NCBI GenBank assembly: GCA_029817715.1
Contig: JARUPY010000288.1
Span: forward strand, 434,001-498,000
Source: Melastoma dodecandrum
Taxonomy: Eukaryota; Streptophyta; Magnoliopsida; Myrtales; Melastomataceae
Length of the DNA: 64,000 bases
Direction of reading: 5' to 3'
Below the pieces are notes generated by a model. It made no database searches. It worked only from the letters and a program-made list of their open reading frames with translations, and was not told the DNA's origin. Positions within the stretch are counted from its first letter, which is position 1. The number at the start of each line of letters is the position of its first letter. Both the position numbers and the translations under genes were made by a program. Of this stretch, positions 10,494-20,602 are shown piece by piece.

Positions 10494-12296
10494 AAGAATA
10501 ACGAGGCAGTTCGTCTAGAGTTTGAAACTATGTTTCAGGTAATCCTCTCGCTAATAATATATGGGGGTCCTCGATTGGTGCTTGGAAGTCTGACCTGTTC
10601 ATGTAGTTGAATCCAAGAGAAGGCATCATTTAATTGCTTAATTTTTCTTTCTTTAGTTGTATGTATGGATTTAGAAGTTTAGGCGTGCATATGGGTTTGG
10701 GCTTAGGCATTTCAGAAAAAAAAAAGTAGAACTCTTAATGATTGTCCAATCATTACGAGTGTGATACTGACTTTTCTTCTCCTGTATTTCGGCTTTGTAG
10801 TACACTGGAATGATGTTGCTGGAGGAAATGACCTCAGTTTTCGTCATGCCCTGTTTGCTCATGTTCGTAGTTCCAAAAGGTACTGTCCTTGTCAACTGCT
10901 ATAGTTTTTTTATCTCTCTGTACTCTGCTGTCTTATGACCTCTCGAGACCGAAAGCCCATTTTAGCTTTAATTGTTGCAGCGCGTACAGGACATCCTGCA
11001 ATTTATTGCTGATTTTACAGTGCACGTGGACGGCGTTGGTCATGTTTGCAGGTATTTTTTTTTTTTATCATAGATACCCAGTACTTGTTTTCCTGTCGAA
11101 TCTTAATTACGTATGGGACTGCAGACGATTATTTACTTTGAAAGTCTAATGGCAAGAGCCTCATCCCTCCCCCGCCCCCTAAACTTTCGATTTACCTGTA
11201 GCTTTAGCGCCTTTGATTTTTAAAACCATGGAAACATAAACTACGGTTATCCCCTAAATGCATCACAGAGTAAAAGGAGCTCGCAAGGAAAGATGGAAAA
11301 GTCGTTTTTGAGGTTTGTTTCTTCTGCATTTCCCTTGGTTCAAATCTACAGGGCTTCATCTTCTGCGTGACCGCGATTACTTTGGTTTGCCATGCTGATT
11401 GATTAACGTTTCTTATGCAGCTTCCTGAGCAATTATCCTTCTTGGGAACCCGATTCCAAAGGCAAGCAGTTTATGTCCAATCTCCGGACTTTTGGGGACC
11501 AAATGTTATGTGCACATCAGATGAGGCTCTGCACTGATTCGCCAAATAGGAATGTCCGCGGTATACGCCACATCGGGGGGCATGTGGACCAGAACAATGT
11601 AGGTTTTAGGGAATCTCCATTCTCACTCCATGTTCCTGGAACTGGGTACAACCTTTCTCTGCTTTGGACTATGGATCAAGAACAGTGGAGTGATCGCTAC
11701 ATCCTGGATTGGTACTATTCATATCGAAGAGAAGGAACAAGTGCTACCAGAGTGCCTGTTGACATTGAATCTGGTCTGCTCCCCTCTCCTGAGCCCCAAC
11801 CAGTGATTATGGGAGACCACCCTCTCTCTTCAGAATAGCGGAAGAAAGAACCGACGATGAAAACTGGGAGGATCCGCAGTACGGCAGCCGGTTGTTCTCT
11901 CAACTTGGGGCGTCAACTTCTGCCCCTCTGTTTCGAGGGAGCGTGTTCCATCACCATGAAACCGAGAGCACCTTGATGCAGAGTAACAGGAAGTCACTCT
12001 GGTGGGCAAGGAGCGGGCCTCGTGGCGATAACACGCAAAGTCAGGCAAGCTTCAGGGAGCCTCCTGATTTCGTCCACCAACCTTGGAATTACTATTACAG
12101 GGATGATACTTCGGAGAGAAGTGCGGACGAGGATGAAGTGCTGGACTGGAGGATAAACATGCAGCCAGACCAGACAACAACACACATGTACGGACTTGAT
12201 GAAGCTGGAGACGTGAGCCTCCACTTTGACAATGCCTACTACAGTAGGCCTCCTGAGAGCCAAGCCTCGGATCTTGAGCACACGAGATTCACGTAA
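10494..12296 (+). pseudogene. ATG9: ATG9 autophagy protein, 3' gene fragment, unit 1
   Basis: ATG9 is the membrane scramblase of autophagosome formation. Only the C-terminal part is here, with intact splice signals. Exons: about 10,494-10,538 (ending RLEFETMFQ), 10,801-10,879 (YTGMMLLEEM, then LLMFVVPK), 10,981-11,051 (DILQFIADFTVHVDGVGHVC), 11,202-11,312 (FSAFDF, NHGNINYG, SSQGKMEKSFL) and 11,421-12,296 (SNYPSWEP, GKQFMSNLRTF, ILDWYYS, ending in the LHFDNAYYSRPPE block). These words match known plant ATG9 in order. Lesions: a TAA at 11,221-11,223 inside the fourth exon and a small deletion near 11,860 that splits the last exon into two frames are shared with unit 2. A TAG replacing Glu at about 11,835 is private to unit 1. 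All N-terminal membrane segments are missing, so it cannot encode a working ATG9. Confidence 0.85.
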
Positions 12297-13369
12297 CAGA
12301 GGCTTGGGTCTCGCAGGATCTTGCGAGGCGACTCACAGAAAGTAGGTTGGTGGGAATGGGTTATGTTTAAAATTCTTTGATGTTCATAAAAACTCTCTCT
12401 ATTGGGTTTGCCCATCCAAATGGTTAGAACAGGAAAAAGGAAAAAGAATGAAAATCCCAAAAATTGTATAGATTCCAAACATTTTTCAGGTTAATCTGTC
12501 CATAACAGCTACATTTCATTCTTGTTGTATATTACATTTGTTAATATTAGTTCAGTTACAAAAGAATCTTAAGTGATGCCGAGGATCATCGATGGTCCGA
12601 CGTTGCGGTGGTCCGGTATGGCGGCCACGAGCTATGGAAACCCTGTCTCTGTGTTTCTCTTAAGGCTGCTGCTATTTCCTTGACAGCATGGTTGACTCCT
12701 CTTAGTCCCTCCTTCCGAGGGCTCGCCCTCCAGGACGAGCTGATGAACAATGGCAAGGCTGTAGAGTGGACGCAATGCCATAGGCACTGGAGCCTCCCAG
12801 CATATGCTGCAACATCAAGGACCATGTGCTGGAGAAATAGGCTCGGGATTTGGTCGAGAGGCTCGGGAATGATGGATGCGTTGGGGAGAAGCAGATGGAT
12901 GTATGCTCAAAACACCAGATGGATTTCTGTTGAGCAGAACATCCAGTCGGAGATCGATGAACAAATCTAGAGGATTACAAGGGGAAATAAAAAGAAACAT
13001 CCCGCTTCTTCCAGGGATGAAACAATCTCCTCTTTTTCATTTGCTAAACTTTTCATTTGAGAATATATTCAGGCCAAGATTTCACCAAAACTGTTGCAAA
13101 CCAAACAAATCTTCATCACTTCACCGTTTAGTGGCAGTAATTTTGTCTCGGATCATTGTCACCGGACAAACAAGGCCGTCCTTTTGATCCCAGCCCGGAC
13201 GTCGATCATTCCGTCTTCTATTCGCTTGCCTCTTCCTCTGTGTCGTCTCTCTCTCTCTAGTAATTTTTTTCTTTGAGACAGGAATTGCTCGCCGAATCGG
13301 CATCTAGTTAAGACTTGCATTTCTTTTTGTGTATTGGAAGGCGGTTCTACATCAGGTGTGGGTGCCGCA
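12297..13369. other. Spacer between ATG9 fragment and DEN1-like gene, unit 1
   Basis: 12,300-12,560 looks like the old 3' untranslated region of ATG9. 12,586-13,000 has open frames on both strands that are not preserved in detail in unit 2 and match nothing I know. 13,230-13,330 is pyrimidine-rich (CTCTCTCTCT) with a T-rich run and is the likely promoter/leader of the DEN1-like gene. No clear TATA box. Confidence 0.4.
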
Positions 13370-14851
13370 ATGGACGACGACAAGGTGGTCGCGATGTTCA
13401 GAGGCAAGATCCTGAAAGAATCTGACCTCAAGTTCTTGAAAGGTCCAGCCTTCATTACAGACCGTTTGATTGAGGCTTACTTCGCTTATCTCAAGAACAA
13501 GTGCCATGGGCACAGCAAGATCCTTCTCGTGGAACCCAAGGTAGCGTCTGGGCTCTCAAACTACACAGAAACAGTGCCCGTCCAAGAATTCCTAAATGGT
13601 CCTGGTTTCCGGGACAAGGAACTCGTTCTTTTCCCAGTGGAAAACAACACGACAGACCATGACGGGATCGAGCCTGGATCCCACTGGAGCCTCCTCGTGT
13701 ATGACCGTCATGTGAACCTTTACTACCACTTTGATAGCAGCAGCAGCAGGGAGAACTTGAACTTGGCCAGGAAACTATACACGTCAACGAAGTCGTTTAC
13801 TGGATCGGATGTCGAGCCGGGGTACAAGGACGTGTTCATGCCAGGGCAAACAAACAAGTATGCTGGTGGATTGTACGTGACGAGGACGGCGTACGTCATA
13901 TGCGTGTGGTATGTGAGTGGGAGGAATTGTAGTCACACCTCCCTGCAGTGTGATTGTGCAACCGCTGTAGTTAACCATGTCCATCAGTCGTCAGAGGCAG
14001 ATATGAGGTACTCATTGCTGGGATTGGTAAATGTGGCACGTTTGATATCGAATCCCAGAGAAGATATTCTTGCCATGACGGATGAAGAGCTTGTTCGCTC
14101 GACGATGGAAGAAGAGGTCCTTGTACTGTACAAGGGGCACAGGCTGACGAAATCCGACTTGGATTTCCTGAGAGGAGCTTGCCATGTCACCGACCGCCTG
14201 ATCAATTTCTACTTCCTCCTCCTCTTTGAGAGGTTCAACTTTGGGGATGGCGTGCTCCTCATCTCGCCTTCGATATCGCGATGGCTCACAATCAGCAATG
14301 ATCCAGATCTAGTTCAGGAGCTTGTCAGCCATCTGGACCTCCCTTCTCGGTGGTTCGTGTTGTTCCCCGTGAATAGCGATTTGGCCTTGCACAGGGTGGA
14401 GCGGACACGATCCCTCGCTCGCTGGAGCCTCCTCGTGCACGACGCGATGACTGGGTTATTCCTCCATTTCAATGAGAAACGTGAGGACACTTCTCCCAAC
14501 ACTGTGTTTGGGGGTGTTCTTTACGAGAAGGTCAAATCCCTGGTATCTTGGAATATTGGCCTAGGACATACACGGCGACAACCGCCGAAGCTACGAGGGG
14601 TCAGGACAGCCGAATTGGATAAAGGGTTCAACAAGTACGATAGTGGAGTCCACATGATGGCGATGGCGAAGATAATATGTTGGTGGTATGTGAATAGGGT
14701 TGAAAGTTCAAGACGATCCTCGGCAGAGCTGCAGGTGTACATCAACTTGATACAAGGGATGGAAGTAACCGTGGAGCAGGACGTGAGGTTGGAGATCAAG
14801 GACGCCGTCAAGAGGATCACCGGGAAAACCTATAAGGAGCTCCTGAAGTAA
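13370..14851 (+). CDS. Two-domain DEN1/NEDP1 (ULP1-fold, C48) protease homologue lacking catalytic residues, unit 1
   Basis: A 493-residue ORF starting at the ATG at 13370 (the open frame extends 36 nt further upstream without an ATG). It contains two tandem domains of the NEDD8-specific protease type (DEN1, ULP1 fold). Domain 1 spans about 10-185: LKESDLKFLKGPAFITDRLIE, then LVLFPVENN, HWSLLVYD with His105, YHFDS with Asp122, and Gln160 in QTNKY. The catalytic DCG motif is AGG, with Gly166 where the nucleophilic cysteine belongs. Domain 2 spans about 250-445: LTKSDLDFLRG, FVLFPVNSD, RWSLLVHD (His replaced by Arg351), HFNE (Asp replaced by Asn368), Gly419 in place of Gln, and DSG with Ser425 in place of Cys. 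Known DEN1 proteins have one domain of roughly 220 residues. It should not cleave by the usual mechanism and may bind NEDD8 or another ubiquitin-like partner (inference). The unit 2 copy is open with a few substitutions. Confidence 0.85.
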   Translation: MDDDKVVAMFRGKILKESDLKFLKGPAFITDRLIEAYFAYLKNKCHGHSKILLVEPKVASGLSNYTETVPVQEFLNGPGFRDKELVLFPVENNTTDHDGIEPGSHWSLLVYDRHVNLYYHFDSSSSRENLNLARKLYTSTKSFTGSDVEPGYKDVFMPGQTNKYAGGLYVTRTAYVICVWYVSGRNCSHTSLQCDCATAVVNHVHQSSEADMRYSLLGLVNVARLISNPREDILAMTDEELVRSTMEEEVLVLYKGHRLTKSDLDFLRGACHVTDRLINFYFLLLFERFNFGDGVLLISPSISRWLTISNDPDLVQELVSHLDLPSRWFVLFPVNSDLALHRVERTRSLARWSLLVHDAMTGLFLHFNEKREDTSPNTVFGGVLYEKVKSLVSWNIGLGHTRRQPPKLRGVRTAELDKGFNKYDSGVHMMAMAKIICWWYVNRVESSRRSSAELQVYINLIQGMEVTVEQDVRLEIKDAVKRITGKTYKELLK

Positions 14852-17131
14852 ATAGCCATGAGTCGTTTTTGTTGCAGGGTTCTTCTATGTCAGAGTTTGA
14901 TTTTCACAGCAATGAGAACTGCTCCTGGCCAATGAATCTGCCATCTTCTTCCTCGGATTGCAGATCATCGTAAAATTTCTTCTTCTACTACTTTCTCCTC
15001 CCTTGGTCGTAGTCAAGTTAACGTCATCGAAATGCCTACAGAATCGGGGGCAACGACGACGATGTCAAGTTCCGACCTTGAAGAACAACTCCTAACACCA
15101 TCTGCCTGATATGATCCATATTCATCAAATCACGTGAATATGCATATCAGCCTTGAACCAAGACAGGGTGAGAGCTGAGATGTCATCTGCATTCGGGTCA
15201 AAGCTTCATCGATTCTGGCATGAAATGGAACTCCCACGGCTACTCACTCGAGGACGCACTGCTCGTCCACGCACCTGAAGGTCCCACTCTTCGCATCTCT
15301 CGACGGACGTTAAGATTAGGAATGAATAATTAAAATTTGGAGGAACTTCAAATATCTAAATAGATTATTTCATTCGCGTGCCATGCTGATCTGGGCCTTC
15401 AAACGAAGCCCAATGTACGGGTTAAACTGGGCCTGGACAAAAGGCCCACTGGTCCTCTTTTATTCGCTAGATTTTTCAACGATCTACGAAGAGTGTTTAT
15501 TTTGTGACTGTGATTAGATTATTTTTTTTAATTTAATGAGAAAATTTGTTAATAGACTGAAGTGTCTTTGATGCATGAAGAATTGAATAAATTATTAGAA
15601 TTTATAATGATGAAATTATAAACATTTCTTAAAAAATCAAATACTGTTACGAGAATCTTCTTTCCATAATATCCACTTGTTAACTGAAATTTAATTATTG
15701 TGATCAAAGAAAATATTTTGGTAAACTACTCCCGAAGGATACCCCACACATCATGCCATCACGGACACAATGGTCGAAATCGCGGATGTCCATGGTTTTT
15801 CTTTTTCGTCTTTGCTCCTCCTCTCTCTTAGTACAAGGCAAAGGCCATGTCCCGTTCGCATCGTCGCCATTGTTCATGGGTAGAGCAGGATCAACGACAG
15901 TTCCGTGACAACACTGGGCATCGTGCGACTACCCTGCTCTCAGAAACTCAGCAAAAATCGAGTTAGGTACGCGTCGAGTGTCTATTTCCGGGAGGAACAA
16001 GCAGAAAAAGAACGAATAAGAAAGTAGCCGAAGTTTCGCTATCTGAGTTTCCACGTACAATAAGAAAGTAGCTGGAAATACTACATATATTTATACAATA
16101 AGAGTCCTTTGCCTCCTCGTGACGATGAACAAAATCAATATTGAATCTGTAAAAAATTTGTATACACAAGAAACAATACGGGAAGGCTAACAACAAAGTT
16201 TCTCTATTTGTAAGAGAAGAGACGAATATTGATCATAGGATTGCCACGGCCACACCTTAATCAAATGGTACAAATAAATTTTGTAATTTACCACCTTGCG
16301 TCATCTCGCGAATAGGATTAGGTTTGTCATCTTGAATCCCCCCCTCCACTCACCATAACAACTTCTCTTCGCTGCCTTGGCCACCGACAAAACAGAAAAC
16401 CGTCCGATGATTGAAGCTGTTCTTCTCCCTCATGAACCTCCAAAAAGATAATAGGCGGCCGGCCGCACACAAAACTACTCGGCCAATGCCTTTTGGAGCT
16501 TGACAAGGGAGAAGAAGAATTACAACCACCCCATCTGCATCATCATCGATCATCTAGAGGTACGAACACGTGTATAAATAGGCACAACAACCTATATCAA
16601 ATCAAGTATGCTGTTCGGATATCATATCTATGGTTAGATTGCCAAACACCAACTTTTTACGTGAATTACGATACTCTTCGTTTTATTAAGAATGAAATAA
16701 ATTATCAGTGAGAGGAAATCGAGAGCAAGATGTGGGTTCATGTCCCCCTATCCCAAAAAACAAAATATGATTTAACATTTAGGGTAGGGTTTGGATTATG
16801 ATTTAATTGTTAGCTTTAGGGTTTAAGATTTAAAGTTTAATTTAATTTATTGTATTATTAATTGAGTAAAATTTTTAAAAAGATTATATAGATTAATCAC
16901 TCAACTTAATTAAAATAAGAAAAAATTACAACAATTCAATTCAAAATAAAATCATCTTAACAATAAAATGGTTATTTGCATTAAGATGGAGATGATGGAG
17001 ATTATAATTATCCCATTAATCAAAAAATCTAATGAAGAAATCATATCAAATAACCAAGAAGAAAATCCCAATAAATTTATATTTTTTTAAAATCACGTCA
17101 TTAATATAAAATTTTAAAATTGTCTATACCT
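14852..17131. other. Spacer between DEN1-like gene and lectin-carrying element, unit 1
   Basis: 14,852-15,120 is the 3' flank of the DEN1-like gene. 15,180-15,330 holds a short open frame that differs between units. 15,480-15,720 and 16,740-17,120 are strongly AT-rich. A 12-bp GC palindrome GCGGCCGGCCGC lies at about 16,454. No gene supported. Confidence 0.5.
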
Positions 17132-17180
17132 GCAGACGTGTCTTTGACGGACATTTACAACGTGCTACGTGGCTCTATTT
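17132..17180 (+). repeat. Left terminal inverted repeat, lectin-carrying element, unit 1
   Basis: Pairs with 17863-17911 in inverted orientation. Core shared words are GCAGACGTGTCTTTGACGGA and CTACGTGGCTCTATTT. Confidence 0.75.
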
Positions 17181-17204
17181 TTTTTCAGAGAAACGTTACG
17201 TGGC

Positions 17205-17818
17205 TCATCAACTTGAAAATCCCCGATAGGGCTGAGCTCAAGGAACTTATTCTCGTTATAACCAGGCCAATAAACATCAGTGTCATTGAATGTGAGGACC
17301 TCGCCATCGAAGGAGAACCTACTGTTCAGGGAGACCAATCTCGTCCCATTCATGGTCTGGCCGGGGAGGAAGGTGTCGGTCGGGTAGTCGAAGCTCCGCC
17401 AGCCACTCCCGAAGATGTGGCAGCTGTTGTCGCGAAGGGAGAGGGAGACGGTGGAGTTGAAGGAGGAGGCGGAGGGGTTACCAGGGAAGGCGTTGCGGCC
17501 GAAGGAAGTGTTGAGGTAGAGGAGAGAGGGGGAGGAGGAGATGGAGAGGGAGGAAGAGGAGGGAACGGGGGAGGAGGACCAGACGACGGTGGTAGGGGTG
17601 AAGTTGGAGGAGGAGGAAGCCAGAAAGGAGGTGGCAAAGACAGAGTTTGGGGAGATGAGGAACTGGGTGGAGGTGGGTAACCATGAGGAGAGATCAATCA
17701 ACAATGGCGGCAACACGGGGAAGAAGATTCGATGGACCTCCTCCTTTTGGGACAAACTTGACTTGGACACAGGCGACGGACCAGACAGCGAGGAAAGAAA
17801 GAGAGTTTTCCTGTGCAT
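17205..17818 (-). pseudogene. Bulb-type (G-type) lectin domain fragment, unit 1
   Basis: The minus-strand frame encodes part of a B-lectin domain as in G-type lectin receptor kinases and PAN/lectin proteins: SSWLPTSTQFLISPNSVFA at the domain start, Ser-rich strands, then SFDYPTDTFLPGQTMNGTRL, the family's best-conserved block, and SRFSFDGEVL. A natural signal peptide, the S-locus glycoprotein and PAN domains, the membrane segment and the kinase are all absent. The fragment is bounded by the element's inverted repeats. It is open in unit 1; in unit 2 a 1-nt deletion shifts the frame after FNDTD. Other frames here give Pro-rich and Gly/Glu-rich shadows caused by the Ser codon bias. Confidence 0.7.
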
Positions 17819-17862
17819 TGTCGCAGGGTTGACTTTGACTCAGTTTTAATTTTTTAATCTGG

Positions 17863-17911
17863 AAATAGAGCCACGTAGGACATTATAAATGTCCGTCAAA
17901 GACACGTCTGC
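17863..17911 (-). repeat. Right terminal inverted repeat, lectin-carrying element, unit 1
   Basis: Reverse complement of 17132-17180 with a few mismatches. Confidence 0.75.
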
Positions 17912-18170
17912 CGCACTCAACGGACGTCGAGTATTAGGCCAAATCAAAAAATAAAATGGAGAATGAGCCACAACTAAAACTTTTTAAATGATATGCCACA
18001 TAAGAAAGTTGGCATATACGTTGGGCCAAAAATCGATAATTTGCCTAAAATTTATCACGGAGATGATAAAATAAGTTTAAAATGGTCATTGCTTCTTCTT
18101 TTTGGATATATAAAATCTATGCCTATAAAGATTTTTTAAATATGTATTTGTTTTGCCGTTGTATATAAAA

Positions 18171-18447
18171 TGGCTGGGGACGTTCCAGAACCCCGAGGAG
18201 GCCGCCAGGGCCAACTACGGGTCGGGTTACATGATGAGGGGTTCGGCCCCCATCCTGAACTTCCCTGAGGAGTACCCTAGGGGATCGACTGCTACTCCCA
18301 CGAGACTGTCCTCATCCTCAGCAGACAAAGTGGGCAGGGCAAGGGGGAGGAGAAGGGTATGGAGTATTGGAGATCGAGTGCCTGGACGACAAGGTACCGG
18401 GGGACATGCTGGACTTCAAGGACAAGTCAAGCAAGAAGGGCATGTAA
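18171..18447 (+). pseudogene. AP2/ERF factor, 3' fragment, unit 1
   Basis: The frame begins abruptly in the last strand and helix of an AP2/ERF DNA-binding domain (WLGTFQNPEEAARA, then MMRGSAPILNFPEEYP). After about 40 codons the sense shifts frame, and the end of the fragment reads EIECLDDKVPGDMLDF, followed by a TAA at 18445. That tail resembles the EDLL activation motif found at the C-terminus of group IX ERF proteins. The N-terminal half of the AP2 domain, which holds the main DNA-contacting strands, is missing. It is the same subfamily as the ERF at 20196 on the opposite strand. The unit 2 copy is 42207-42483. Confidence 0.75.
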
Positions 18448-19215
18448 AGCTTTTTTCTAGAACTTGGTGTGTTTCAGTTTGAAAAAACTTAGGTCATATG
18501 CTCCCAAATAAAAACTTGGGCCTAGAAGATATTAAGGAATCATCTTGTTTCAATATTTGATAGATTGATTAAGGACAAATTAAGTTTTTTTTTCTCTTTT
18601 ATATACTTTAAACACTTCTCAAACCGAATTTCGATCGCGGTATCCGTTTGCCAAATATTTCCAAAGTGTATGAACAGGCTCGAAAATCAACAAAATCATG
18701 TTAAATTAAGTTCGCGTGTAATTAAGTTATTCGTGCAGTTATTTTTTGGCCAAAATTTAATTTGAGACTTGGACAAGTCGTGGTCAGGACTTGGAAATCA
18801 TGATTTTCAAATATATTTGATGACAATATTTGAAGGTAAGACTGCCTTTGCCTTTTTTTACTATTTTTTTCGGTGATGAGTTGACTGACTTTTTTCTATG
18901 AAAGAAAAAAAAAAGAAAGAGAACAATGCTTCGATCTTGTGAAAACAATAGAAACATTTTGCCATAAAAGCTTTATTCTCTCCCAAAAAAAATGGTCCCT
19001 GCTGCATTATTATTAAAGAAAGAGACAAATGTCTTCAAAAAGCTCTTATTATTAAAGTTATGCTGGTCAAAGATTTGGATCAAAGTTCGTCAAATTTTTT
19101 TGCATATTCGGGTGGAGGAGGAGAGATGACTTCTTAGATTATGGATGTTTGACTCGACTCGACCTTCAAGGATTACGGCATTTTCCCCCCTTTTTTTCTA
19201 AAATCCTATGTAACA
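18448..19215. other. AT-rich spacer, unit 1
   Basis: AT-rich sequence with homopolymer runs near 18,585 and 18,905. It would contain the promoter of the orphan ORF at 19216. No gene is supported. Confidence 0.4.
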
Positions 19216-19776
19216 ATGAAAGCACGGGTACTCCTCGTCACCCCGTCGGCATCTTACGTAAGCGCTTGCCTGTTCGTCTCCGCTTCCGTCCCGTATTTGG
19301 CGACCGCGAACGAAATTTACCATCAGGTTCTTCAACCCTATCCGCAATTGAGGAGTAAGATTATTCGTGAGTTTTGCATCGACGGGAAGGCTCGAGGCTC
19401 TTTCTTTGTTAGCGAAGAGTGCTATTTGTGGTATACTTCCGAATATGGAACCCCCCTGGGACTGGAACGCGACCGGAATATTGGACAGTATTCCAAGTTG
19501 GGAATAAGTGGAACGTCAATTTGGACCAGCTTTTTAGCGGACCACGTTGCCAAAATAACTTGTTACAATTGGCCAACGCCTAATGAACTAAAAAAATTTA
19601 ATAATATTGGAAAGTCGTGTTCGGGAGAATTTATCCATGGGCTTACTCCATCGAACCGTCGACCCAATTTCGTATTATATATTCAAACACCGGCAGTAAA
19701 AAAAATTATGAAAATAAAAAAAAAACGAAAACGGATCGTTGTTAAAAAATTCGTGAAATACGACTCGATTTTATGA
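19216..19776 (+). CDS. Orphan secreted protein, 186 aa, unit 1
   Basis: I do not recognise this protein. It starts MKARVLL and has a hydrophobic segment at about residues 14-30 with small residues (LATA) near 28-31, which fits a signal peptide. The mature part contains REFCIDGKARGSFFVSE, YLWYTSEYGTPLG, ISGTSIWTSFLADHV, CYNWPTPNEL and SCSGEFIHGLTP, with four cysteines. There is no membrane segment after the leader and no low complexity until a basic Lys-rich tail. In unit 2 the frame is open and the same up to VKKIMKIK, where the tails diverge through an indel (Lys/Arg-rich 20 residues here, NGFG there). That pattern says the tail is not conserved. Codon order looks coding, and no other frame explains it. 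Confidence 0.5.
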   Translation: MKARVLLVTPSASYVSACLFVSASVPYLATANEIYHQVLQPYPQLRSKIIREFCIDGKARGSFFVSEECYLWYTSEYGTPLGLERDRNIGQYSKLGISGTSIWTSFLADHVAKITCYNWPTPNELKKFNNIGKSCSGEFIHGLTPSNRRPNFVLYIQTPAVKKIMKIKKKRKRIVVKKFVKYDSIL

Positions 19777-20195
19777 AATTAGGGTTTTTATTGCCTTAAA
19801 ATTCGGGTTCGAACTACGTTACTAAATAAACAAACAAGGGGATCCCATCATTTGTTAAAAATGACACAGACAAGGTCTTCTTCTTTGTTTATTTAATGGC
19901 CTGGTTTGAGATTGTGCCTTAAGGACTATAAAAACCTAATTTCACGAACTTGAAACGTAATTGGCCAAAATTATTTTGATAACTAACCGTAATAAGTTAC
20001 AAGCCTCCTATTGTATATCGACAAGACTGCAAAACTGTACTTTCAGACATCTAATCCAATGTCTTTACACTGAAACAAAGTTGCTTTGTAGTAAAATCAC
20101 TTTGGAAAGTACATTCACTGTCCACATTATTACATTTTCCGGGGTAGCCTGTGAAAGAATGAAGAGAACGGGGACCACGGCAGCCAGCGCAACCG

Positions 20196-20602
20196 CTAGG
20201 TCTCGCGTTTCGTGCAGTCAAGGAGATCTTCCAGCAACTTATCTTCCAAGTACTCAAACTCGATGACTTCTCTCCGGTCCTGCCCGACGGAAGGGAACCA
20301 CGATGGACCGGGGATGCCGCCTTGATACCCGGGTACATAATGGTGTTCGTTGGGGAAGTTGAGGATGGCCTGGTGACCGCGGAAGGCGAAAGCCGTGCGG
20401 TCGTAGGCCCTCGCAGCTCCTCCGCGGACTCGAATGCCCCCAGCCAGAGCCTCGCCCCGTTCCTCGTCGGGTCACATATCTCGGCCACAAACTTCCCCCA
20501 GGGACGACGTCGGATGCCTCTGAACCGTGGCTGCTCTTCTCGGGCTGCCCTTCCCTGCCTCTCGCTGTCTCCGCCGCACTTCCCGCTTGATGACCCCATC
20601 AT
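20196..20602 (-). pseudogene. AP2/ERF transcription factor, group IX type, frameshifted, unit 1
   Basis: The gene starts at the ATG at 20602 ([11 protein letters not shown]) and enters an AP2 domain: [20 protein letters not shown], then [15 protein letters not shown]. One base is then missing relative to the family consensus (GAG GAG, then CTGCG), so the frame is lost. In the next frame the domain continues through [20 protein letters not shown] and ends with [18 protein letters not shown], an EDLL activation motif, and a stop at 20198-20196. The length of about 135 codons is normal for the small group IXc ERF factors that act in defence and ethylene responses. The deletion is shared by unit 2, so it predates the duplication. 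Confidence 0.8.

Larger units (their letters stand above)
17132..17911. mobile_element. TIR-bounded element carrying a lectin gene fragment (Pack-type), unit 1
   Basis: A 49-bp sequence at 17132-17180 (GCAGACGTGTCTTTGACGGA and on) recurs as its reverse complement at 17863-17911, with about 4 mismatches by eye. Between them is a piece of a lectin-receptor gene on the minus strand and no transposase. This is the layout of a non-autonomous DNA element that has captured host gene sequence (Pack-MULE/Pack-TYPE). I looked for an 8-10 bp target-site duplication outside the repeats and did not find one. A second copy is at 41170-41947. Confidence 0.65.

Noticed and set aside
10798..10800. TAG read as an in-frame stop at the start of the ATG9 exon
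   Set aside because: It is the 3' splice acceptor; the previous exon ends in FQ with a GT donor, matching the family's FQYTGMM.
12608..12970. 120-residue plus-strand frame before the DEN1-like gene
   Set aside because: Interrupted by a TGA in unit 2 and without recognisable domains.
13334..13369. Upstream extension of the DEN1-like frame
   Set aside because: It begins with TTG and lacks an ATG; the first ATG is at 13370.
16454..16465. GC palindrome GCGGCCGGCCGC as a regulatory site
   Set aside because: Short, isolated, and not near a supported gene start; no function can be argued.
17350..17697. Pro-rich extensin-like frame (minus) and Gly/Glu-rich frames (plus)
   Set aside because: They are alternate-frame shadows of the Ser-rich lectin fragment; the lectin frame has the recognisable SFDYPTDT block.
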